Position numbers and translations under genes: made by a program. Positions 6,146 through 12,115 of a stretch of DNA of 12,115 nt are shown here, piece after piece (within the stretch, counting starts at the first letter, position 1; every line of letters begins with the position of its first letter). The DNA lies in NCBI GenBank assembly GCA_016650115.1, contig JAENWI010000025.1:1-12115 (forward strand), read 5' to 3'. The stretch comes from Peptostreptococcaceae bacterium (lineage in GTDB: Bacteria; Bacillota; Clostridia; Peptostreptococcales; Anaerovoracaceae). The notes under the pieces are model-generated. The model was given only the letters and a program-made list of their open reading frames with translations, was not told the origin of the DNA and searched no databases.

Positions 6146-7555
6146 TTATTCCTTTCCATCCCAGCAATAGGTACACAATTTACATTTGTCAATTCCAACT
6201 GAATCAAGTGTGTCCTGAAGGCTGTGATATTTCAAGCTGTCAAAATGAAGAAGCTGACGTATTCTTTCAACCATATCCGCATACTTTTCACTTTTGCTAT
6301 CGGCGTACATATTTAAAACTTCATCATTTGGATTTTCACCTTCAAGTTGAAAAATCATTCTTCTTGTAATCAGGTCCATCTCGCTGGTGCTTCTTGAAAA
6401 ATTAAGATATTTACAACCAAAAACAAGCGGCGGACACGCTGGTCTAACATGAATTTCCTTAGCACCATTATCACAGAGATATTTTACCGTATCAGAAAGT
6501 TGCGTTCCCCTGACAATTGAATCATCTATCAGTACAAAATTTTTGTCTTTTATTATTTCATGTACAGGAATCAGTTTCATTTTTGCGACCAAATTTCTCG
6601 CCTTTTGATTTTGAGGCATAAAGCTTCTTGGCCATGTAGGCGTATATTTAATTAGTGGTCTTGCAAATGGGATGCCTGATGCATTTGCATACCCAATAGC
6701 GTGAGCAGTCCCGCTATCAGGAACGCCTGCGATATAATCAATATTCGACAGATTATCGTTCTTGGCGATACTAGCTCCACTACGGTATCTCATTTCTTCC
6801 ACATTCACCCCTTCATAGGTTGAAGTTGGGTACCCGTAATAAGTCCATAAGAATGTACAAATCCTCATTTTATCTCCCGGTTCTCCCACAGTTTCCATGG
6901 TTTCTGGTGTTATAAATACAATTTCAGAAGGCCCAAGTTCTTTAGCGGTTTTATAACCAATGTTAATAAAAGCAAAGGACTCAGAAGCTGCACAAAAAGC
7001 TCCTTTTTTCTTTCCGATAATCAAAGGTGTTCTGCCAAACTTGTCTCTTGCGGCATATATACCTCCTTTTGTAAGAATCAGCATAGTTAAAGATCCTTCA
7101 ACCTTTTCCTGTGCATACTTTATTCCTTCCACAATGGTATCCTTAGTGGAAACAAGCGCCGCTACCAACTCAGTGTTGTTTATTGCGCCACTGCTCAATG
7201 TCATAAACTGATGGCTTCCATTATCAATTAATTCTTTAACCAATTCTTCCTTATTGTTAATTCTGCCTACCGTTCCAATTGAATATTCTCCTTGTCTGCT
7301 GAACACAGTCAAAGGTTGAGGTTCGCCATCACTTATACATCCAATCCCCGAACCCCCTGCCATAACAAGTATTTCCTTTTCAAATTTTGTTCTAAAAGGC
7401 GAATTTTCTATACTGTGAATAGCTCTTTCAAACCCATCTTTTCCATAAATACACATTCCCCCACGTTTTGTTCCTAAATGAGAATGGTAATCTGTTCCAA
7501 AGAACAAATCCATTACGCAATCATTTTTTGACACAATCCCAAACAAACCACCCAT
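6146..7555 (-). CDS. purF: PurF-type amidophosphoribosyltransferase lacking the glutaminase Cys
   Basis: By homology and position it makes phosphoribosylamine from PRPP (step 1). The phosphoribosyltransferase domain is intact: GVPDSGTAHAIGYA (277-290) and the PRPP loop VLIDDSIVRGTQ (341-352). Cysteines at C233, C381, C458 and C461 match the iron-sulfur ligand pattern of Bacillus-type PurF. The glutaminase half is altered. The protein begins MGGLFGIVSK where active enzymes expose Cys (MCGxxGI). The Arg of the HVRYPT region is absent (GIGCISDGEPQP, 70-81), and the Asn-Gly of the oxyanion site reads Val-Gly (TVGRINN, 95-101). The ATG overlaps the purN stop by one base (TAATG), and an in-frame stop lies just upstream, so no longer start restores a Cys. 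I recall similar MGG-starting homologues in Clostridia and Bacteroidetes, so it is probably a clade feature. Ammonia-dependent activity is an inference. Length 469. Confidence 0.9.
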   Translation of the reverse strand: MGGLFGIVSKNDCVMDLFFGTDYHSHLGTKRGGMCIYGKDGFERAIHSIENSPFRTKFEKEILVMAGGSGIGCISDGEPQPLTVFSRQGEYSIGTVGRINNKEELVKELIDNGSHQFMTLSSGAINNTELVAALVSTKDTIVEGIKYAQEKVEGSLTMLILTKGGIYAARDKFGRTPLIIGKKKGAFCAASESFAFINIGYKTAKELGPSEIVFITPETMETVGEPGDKMRICTFLWTYYGYPTSTYEGVNVEEMRYRSGASIAKNDNLSNIDYIAGVPDSGTAHAIGYANASGIPFARPLIKYTPTWPRSFMPQNQKARNLVAKMKLIPVHEIIKDKNFVLIDDSIVRGTQLSDTVKYLCDNGAKEIHVRPACPPLVFGCKYLNFSRSTSEMDLITRRMIFQLEGENPNDEVLNMYADSKSEKYADMVERIRQLLHFDSLKYHSLQDTLDSVGIDKCKLCTYCWDGKE

Positions 7556-8148
7556 TACTTTTCTCCTTTACTTTGCCATATCAGTACGGCTTTCGGTAAT
7601 ATAATATGCTCAATTTTAAGAACTCTTGCTGCCAGGCTTTCAGGGTTATCTCCTGGTTCAACAAATAATTTTTCTTGAATTATAACCTCTCCTGAATCGA
7701 TTCCTTCATCTACATAATGAACAGTAGCTCCGCTCTCTTTTTCTCCAGCGTTTATTACTGCTTCATGGACTTTTCCCCCATAAAATCCTTCGCCGCAATA
7801 TTTTGGTATCAAAGACGGATGTATATTAATGATTCGTCCCTTAAATTCTTTTACTAGCTCAGGTTTCAGTATATTCATATATCCTGCAAGAATAACCAGA
7901 TTCGTATTTTCTTTTTTTAAGGCTTTAATAAGCTCAACATTGCGCTCCTCTTCATCAGGGAATTCCTGTTTCCCAATAACTACTCCTTTGATACCATGCT
8001 TTTTTGCCCTTTCAAGTGCAAAAGCCTCAGAGTTACTGGAAATCACCTGAACTATTTCAGCATCCTTTATCTGGCCATTATCTATGGAATCAATTACTGC
8101 CTGAAGATTTGATCCACTGCCAGAAACCATCACTGAAATTCTTAGCAT
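7555..8148 (-). CDS. purN: Phosphoribosylglycinamide formyltransferase (GAR transformylase)
   Basis: Step 3: transfers a formyl group from 10-formyl-tetrahydrofolate to GAR. The 197 residues are a complete single-domain enzyme. SGSGSNLQAVID (9-20) is the phosphate-binding start. The catalytic triad is visible as N108 and H110 in IINIHPSLIP and D151 in GIDSG. A short insertion after the HPSLIP motif (YCGEGFYGGKVHEA, 117-130) replaces the shorter E. coli loop; I recall the same in other Clostridia. The ATG lies inside the end of purM with a 7-base overlap (ATGCTAA), pointing to translational coupling. Confidence 0.96.
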   Translation of the reverse strand: MLRISVMVSGSGSNLQAVIDSIDNGQIKDAEIVQVISSNSEAFALERAKKHGIKGVVIGKQEFPDEEERNVELIKALKKENTNLVILAGYMNILKPELVKEFKGRIINIHPSLIPKYCGEGFYGGKVHEAVINAGEKESGATVHYVDEGIDSGEVIIQEKLFVEPGDNPESLAARVLKIEHIILPKAVLIWQSKGEK

Positions 8149-9176
8149 AGAGTTACACCTTTTCCCTCTACTATCCTTCCAATTTCATATGCGTTTTCGC
8201 CAGCTGCATTAATTTGATTTTTAACTTCTTCTACATCATCCGGATTCACAACCATCATCATGCCAATCCCCATATTAAATGTCGCAAACATTTCACTTGT
8301 TTCGATATTCCCCGCATTTTTAATATATTCAAATATTGGCGGAGCCTCCCAGCTTCCAAGATTTACTTCAACACCAAGTCCTTCCGGAACTATTCTAGGG
8401 ATATTTTCAAAAAATCCTCCCCCGGTTATGTGGACAATACCATTAACCAGACTTTTGCCAAGTACTGAATTACAAACCTTTGTATATATTTTTGTCGGCG
8501 TAATCAATGCTTCGCCAAGTGTCATGCCTAGCTGTTCCACCTTATCGGACACCTTCATATTCAATGTCTCAAAAAACAGTTTTCGGACCAAGGAATAACC
8601 ATTGCTGTGGATTCCACTTGAAGTGATACCAATAATCACATCATTTTTTGCAATTTTGGATCCATCAATAATTTTTTTCTTATCAACAATACCGACTGCA
8701 AAACCTGCCATGTCATATTCACCATCCTGATAAAAGCCAGGCATTTCAGCTGTTTCTCCTCCAACCAATGCACATTCTGCAAGCAAGCAGCCATCAGCAA
8801 TACCTTTAACTATATCCGCAACTTTTTCGGCGTCAACTTTGCCTGTTGCGATATAATCAAGAAAAAACAACGGCTTTGCTCCTTGGCAAAGAATATCATT
8901 CACGCACATTGCAACACAATCCTGCCCAACAGTGTCATGTATGTCTGTCATAAATGCTATTTTTAATTTAGTCCCCACTCCGTCAGTCCCAGACACTAGC
9001 ACAGGCTCTGTTACTCCTTCAAGGTCCAGATTAAAAAGACTTCCAAAGCTTCCAAGCCCTGTCAGAACGTTTTTATTGAATGTCTTTTTAACATGCTCCT
9101 TCATTAAGGCAACAGCTCTTTCTCCTTCTTTTGTATCAACTCCAGCATCCTTGTAGGTCAATTTATTATCCATCAT
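8142..9176 (-). CDS. purM: Phosphoribosylformylglycinamidine cyclo-ligase (AIR synthetase)
   Basis: Step 5: ATP-dependent ring closure of FGAM to AIR. At 344 residues it has the family length. It opens LTYKDAGVD (6-14). The ATP-binding half carries SGTDGVGTK (62-70) and GGETAEMPGFY (139-149), and the C-terminal half HITGGGFFENIPR (249-261). The start is adjacent to the purC stop (TAAATGATG), and two consecutive ATG codons are possible. The second, at 9173, has slightly better spacing from the AAAGGGG site, so the true start may be one codon shorter. The stop overlaps purN. No abnormality is seen. Confidence 0.97.
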   Translation of the reverse strand: MMDNKLTYKDAGVDTKEGERAVALMKEHVKKTFNKNVLTGLGSFGSLFNLDLEGVTEPVLVSGTDGVGTKLKIAFMTDIHDTVGQDCVAMCVNDILCQGAKPLFFLDYIATGKVDAEKVADIVKGIADGCLLAECALVGGETAEMPGFYQDGEYDMAGFAVGIVDKKKIIDGSKIAKNDVIIGITSSGIHSNGYSLVRKLFFETLNMKVSDKVEQLGMTLGEALITPTKIYTKVCNSVLGKSLVNGIVHITGGGFFENIPRIVPEGLGVEVNLGSWEAPPIFEYIKNAGNIETSEMFATFNMGIGMMMVVNPDDVEEVKNQINAAGENAYEIGRIVEGKGVTLC

Positions 9177-9890
9177 TTACCCCTTTTTCTGAACTCTCGA
9201 AAGAACTTCCTGGTAAGTTTCTTCCACATTGCCAAGATCTCTCCTGAATCTATCCTTATCCATTTTTTCGTTTGTAACAGCATCCCAAAGTCTACAGGTA
9301 TCAGGTGAAATTTCATCTGCAAGAATAATTTTGCCATCCATCTGCTTACCAAACTCTACCTTAAAATCAACAAGTTTCAGACCTATTTCCAGAAAAAATT
9401 CCTTCAGGTTGTCGTTTATGATGTAGGAATATCTTTTCACTTCTTCAAGTTCTTCTTCTGTTGCAAGTTCCAGCGCTAAAATATGATCATCATTGATCAG
9501 TGGATCTCCTAATTCATCATTTTTATAAGAAAATTCTAGAATTGGCCTTGCAAGGACTCTTCCCTCTTCCACACCATATCTTTTTGAGAAAGACCCGGCA
9601 GTCACATTTCTTATAATTACTTCAAGAGGTAATATTTTTACCGCCGTCACAAGGGTTTCTCTTTCACTAAGCTGTTCTACAAAATGTGTTGGGATTCCCT
9701 TTTTTTCAAGCATTTGAAATATTATATTCGCCATCACATTATTTACTGCTCCCTTACCGGAAATCTGACCCTTTTTTAGACCGTTAAAAGCGGTTGCATC
9801 ATCCTTGTAATCAACAATAAATAAGTTTTCGTCATCCGTTTTGAATACTTTTTTTGCTTTCCCTTCATAAATCATTCCTAATTTTTTCAT
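9177..9890 (-). CDS. purC: SAICAR synthetase
   Basis: Phosphoribosylaminoimidazole-succinocarboxamide synthase: joins CAIR and aspartate using ATP (step 7). The 237 residues are full length for the bacterial monofunctional enzyme. The N-terminus YEGKAKKVF (8-16) and KGQISGKGAVNN (40-51) form the ATP site. The two PROSITE-type signatures are ILPLEVIIRNVTAGS (86-100) and LVDFKVEFG (173-181), and DEISPDTCRLWD (192-203) follows. The ATG shares an ATGA overlap with the purE stop, and an AAAGGAG site lies inside the purE end. Confidence 0.97.
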   Translation of the reverse strand: MKKLGMIYEGKAKKVFKTDDENLFIVDYKDDATAFNGLKKGQISGKGAVNNVMANIIFQMLEKKGIPTHFVEQLSERETLVTAVKILPLEVIIRNVTAGSFSKRYGVEEGRVLARPILEFSYKNDELGDPLINDDHILALELATEEELEEVKRYSYIINDNLKEFFLEIGLKLVDFKVEFGKQMDGKIILADEISPDTCRLWDAVTNEKMDKDRFRRDLGNVEETYQEVLSRVQKKG

Positions 9891-10378
9891 CGTTTTTTCT
9901 CCTTTTGAAACTCGTGATCAATTGCTATAATCTCCTGTTCCATCTTTTCTTTGTATTGAATCATTTTAAGTTGAAGTTCCGGGTACTTCAGAGATAAAAT
10001 CTGTACAGCCAACAACGCCGCATTTTCAGCACCATCAATAGCCACCGTAGCTACTGGAATTCCCTTAGGCATCTGAACAATAGAGAGAAGTGAATCCAGA
10101 CCATCTAAAGTAGATGATTTAATCGGGATGCCAATAACAGGAATTGGTGTAAAAGCCGCCATTACCCCCGCAAGATGTGCCGCTTTTCCTGCCGCGGCTA
10201 TAAGTACCTCTATGCCATTTGACACTGCGCCAGTTGCAAATTTTTCTGCTACAACTGGTGTTCTATGCGCTGAAATAATTCTGCTTTCAAACTCGACGCC
10301 AAAATCATTCAAGATTCTTTCCGCTCTTTCTACCACCGGGTAATCCGATTTGCTACCCATTACAATTCCTACTTTCAT
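9887..10378 (-). CDS. purE: N5-carboxyaminoimidazole ribonucleotide mutase (class I PurE)
   Basis: Step 6: in class I PurE, N5-CAIR is rearranged to CAIR. The 163 residues are one complete domain. GSKSDYPVV (8-16) and SAHRTP (36-41, with the substrate His38) form the active site. AAHLAGVMAA (66-75) and SLLSIVQMPKGIPVATVAI (96-114) complete the fold. The loop AAGKAAHLAG has Lys where E. coli has Gly (GAGGAAHLPG), but the overall pattern remains class I. No purK is present here, so N5-CAIR must come from a purK elsewhere or the enzyme must work with high bicarbonate. The SD AGGAGG (10383-10388) is only 4 bases from the ATG and shares two bases with a repeated stem-loop arm. Confidence 0.96.
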   Translation of the reverse strand: MKVGIVMGSKSDYPVVERAERILNDFGVEFESRIISAHRTPVVAEKFATGAVSNGIEVLIAAAGKAAHLAGVMAAFTPIPVIGIPIKSSTLDGLDSLLSIVQMPKGIPVATVAIDGAENAALLAVQILSLKYPELQLKMIQYKEKMEQEIIAIDHEFQKEKKR

Positions 10379-10386
10379 GTTACCTC

Positions 10387-10449
10387 CTCAGCTAGGGCCT
10401 GCTGGCGCACTTTGCCTCTGCTTCTGTTCTGAATAGGCGCTTGCAGGCC
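10387..10449. repeat. Stem-loop A in the purL-purE gap
   Basis: GGCCTGCTGGCGC (10396-10408) and GCGCTTGCAGGCC (10437-10449) pair over 13 positions with one mismatch and one G-U (plus-strand reading), around a 28-base loop. Its left side begins CTCAGCTAGGGCCTG (10387-10401), an exact copy of the start of stem-loop B 90 bases away. Inner stem bases differ between the copies while pairing is largely kept. It is richer in GC than the surrounding genes and touches the purE ribosome binding site. Confidence 0.7.
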
Positions 10450-10476
10450 AATTGTCTATTTGAAATAATGGAGCCT

Positions 10477-10550
10477 CTCAGCTAGGGCCTGAGTGCACCG
10501 AGTATGTTTGACGTTAATTCTATCTCTGGTGCACTCAGGCCCTGGCTGAG
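10477..10550. repeat. Stem-loop B in the purL-purE gap (23-bp inverted repeat)
   Basis: The arm at 10477-10499, beginning CTCAGCTAGGGCCTG, is the inverted complement of 10528-10550 with one difference in 23 positions: G-U in plus-strand RNA, C-A in minus-strand RNA. The loop is 28 bases (10500-10527), the same length as in stem-loop A. It ends 5 bases from the purL stop codon. No U tract follows on the minus strand, so it is not a standard terminator. It may protect the 3' end of purL mRNA, be a binding site, or be a small palindromic repeat element. Confidence 0.85.
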
Positions 10551-10555
10551 ATGCA

Positions 10556-12115
10556 CTACTTAAAATAATTCACACCAGATTCAAAGATCTTTTGATCAAA
10601 GTTTCCGGGTACGTTTAAATAAAGATTTTTACCAATTCTTTCCGAATGGCCCATTTTACCAAATACTCGTCCATCCATTGACGTTATTCCTTCAATTGCA
10701 TATGCAGAGTAATTTGGATTAAAGCTGATGTCCATAGAAGGCTTTCCATCGAAATCAACATATTGCGTCGCAATTTGACCGTTTTCAGCCAGACTACTAA
10801 TGACTTCTTCACTTCCAATAAATCTTCCTTCCCCATGGGAAATTGGCAATGTATGAATGTCACCCACTTGAACTCCTGCGAGCCAAGGTGACTTAACTGA
10901 TGCAATCCTTGTTTGAATTAAGCAAGACATGTGCCTCCCGATTTTATTATATGTCAGTGTAGGACTATCTTTATCAGTTTTTATAATTTCACCATATGGC
11001 ACAAGTCCTAATTTTATTAGTGCCTGAAATCCATTACAAATACCAAGCATTAGCCCATCTCTGTTTTCTAGAAGGTCCTTGACCGCTTCCATAATTTTTG
11101 GGTTTCTAAATACAGCAGTAATAAATTTTGCCGACCCATCTGGTTCATCTCCGCCGCTGAATCCCCCTGGAATCATGATAATCTGGCTCTCTCTGATTTT
11201 CTTTTCCAATTCATCTATAGACTCAATCAGCTGCTTTTCAGAAAGATTTCTAATAATATGGATAAACGGGTTTCCTCCTGCTTTAACAAAAGCCCTCTTG
11301 GAATCCATCTCGCAATTAGTGCCGGGAAAAGCAGGGATTAGTATTTGAGGCTTTGCAATTCTTGTTAAAGGCCCCCTTGTATTTCGTTTTTCATAGGAAA
11401 ACATCTCAACGTTTTCAGTGTCTCGGGTTTCCTTAAAGTCTGCTGTTCTTGTCGGGAAAATATTTTCCAGTGGTTCCGATATCCTTTTGATTGCATCATC
11501 AAGGCTAACAGATAGTTTTGACTTAATTAATTCTTGCCTCTGGTTGGAATTTTCACCGGAATATTTAATCTGGCTGGAATTTTCATTCTGATTTGAGTCT
11601 TCATATTCAACATCTATTTTTTCTCCGTCTGTTGTATTCCCGATTATTTTGTAATTTATACCCTCAAATATTTTTTCTATATCCTCTTTGATGGGAACCT
11701 GTAGAAGTAATGCGCCGTAATCGGCCTCACAAAGCTGATGATCATCCAAATTATATAGTGCTATGCCTATTTTATTGCCTATGGCCATTTTTACTGCGGA
11801 AACAAAGATGCCTCCCTGCCCAATGGTATTTGTTGAAAGAATATTACCCTTCTTAATCAGCTCACTGACTTTTGACATATTTCTTTTATACTGATTGAAA
11901 TCAATAATTCCATTGCCATCGCGTACATTTGTTACATAAATCAAATGACTTTTTTCAGGTTTTAGCTCACTTGACACTGCCTCCTGTGCTTCAATAATAC
12001 TCACTGCAAAAGAAATCAACGTTGGCGGAACATTTATATTCATAAAGGTTCCTGACATGCTGTCTTTACCACCAATAGCTGGAATTTCAAGCTCTTTTTG
12101 CACTTTTAATGCCCC
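10556..12115 (-). CDS. purL: FGAM synthase, long single-chain type, C-terminal part
   Basis: Phosphoribosylformylglycinamidine synthase (step 4): converts FGAR, glutamine and ATP to FGAM. The 519 visible residues run open to the window edge, so the 5' portion (probably more than 700 codons) is outside. The first ~200 residues are the end of the second AIRS-like ATP-binding half, with IPAIGGKDSMSGTF near the edge. A polar linker rich in Asn, Gln, Ser and Glu follows. The C-terminal class I glutamine amidotransferase starts ILIPAFPGTNCEMDS. It has PGGFSGGDEPDGSAK, the nucleophile in LGICNGFQAL (Cys codon 11036-11038) and the His-Glu pair in SHGEGRF (10829-10837). The glutaminase is therefore intact, in contrast to PurF. 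The 177-base spacing to purE is the only large gap in the operon. Confidence 0.96.
   Translation of the reverse strand, partial: GALKVQKELEIPAIGGKDSMSGTFMNINVPPTLISFAVSIIEAQEAVSSELKPEKSHLIYVTNVRDGNGIIDFNQYKRNMSKVSELIKKGNILSTNTIGQGGIFVSAVKMAIGNKIGIALYNLDDHQLCEADYGALLLQVPIKEDIEKIFEGINYKIIGNTTDGEKIDVEYEDSNQNENSSQIKYSGENSNQRQELIKSKLSVSLDDAIKRISEPLENIFPTRTADFKETRDTENVEMFSYEKRNTRGPLTRIAKPQILIPAFPGTNCEMDSKRAFVKAGGNPFIHIIRNLSEKQLIESIDELEKKIRESQIIMIPGGFSGGDEPDGSAKFITAVFRNPKIMEAVKDLLENRDGLMLGICNGFQALIKLGLVPYGEIIKTDKDSPTLTYNKIGRHMSCLIQTRIASVKSPWLAGVQVGDIHTLPISHGEGRFIGSEEVISSLAENGQIATQYVDFDGKPSMDISFNPNYSAYAIEGITSMDGRVFGKMGHSERIGKNLYLNVPGNFDQKIFESGVNYFK

Noticed and set aside
10477..10550. Stem-loop B as an intrinsic terminator for purL
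   Set aside because: No U-rich tract follows the stem on the minus strand, and the operon continues into purE.
10387..10550. The repeats as a CRISPR array or integron attC sites
   Set aside because: There are only two units, with inverted stems and unlike loops, no cas or integrase gene, and no GTTRRRY core.

Overview
The window looks like chromosomal DNA of a low-GC Gram-positive anaerobe (Clostridia). The evidence is AT-rich codon use, strong AGGAG-type ribosome binding sites, a long single-chain PurL, a cobalamin riboswitch with an intrinsic terminator, and clostridial-looking protein variants. No species is assigned. Every gene I can support lies on the minus strand, so transcription runs from high to low coordinates.

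Positions 12115 to 2942 hold a de novo purine operon in the order purL (5' part outside the window), purE, purC, purM, purN, purF, purH, purD, ylxP. From purE onward the genes overlap or sit 0-19 bases apart. Together they cover every step from PRPP to IMP except adenylosuccinate lyase (purB), and no purK is present. Two features stand out. PurF is the Cys-less type: Gly replaces the catalytic N-terminal Cys and other glutaminase residues are also lost. The 177-base purL-purE gap is filled by two related GC-rich stem-loops, the second of which runs into the purE Shine-Dalgarno.

Positions 2941 to 2190 are a decayed, accessory-looking stretch. It contains an AT-rich triple repeat, a small unrecognised 50-residue ORF with its own good promoter, and two remnants of a queuosine module. 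These are an internally deleted, frameshifted queT (precursor transporter) and an internally deleted queF (preQ0 reductase) that keeps only its two ends.

Positions 2131 to 1 hold a vitamin B12 uptake unit: a sigma-A promoter, a cobalamin riboswitch, an intrinsic terminator, a BtuF-like binding lipoprotein and a BtuC/FecCD-type permease cut by the window edge. When cobalamin is plentiful the riboswitch should shut off the transporter.

No tRNA, rRNA, CRISPR array, transposase or phage gene was seen.
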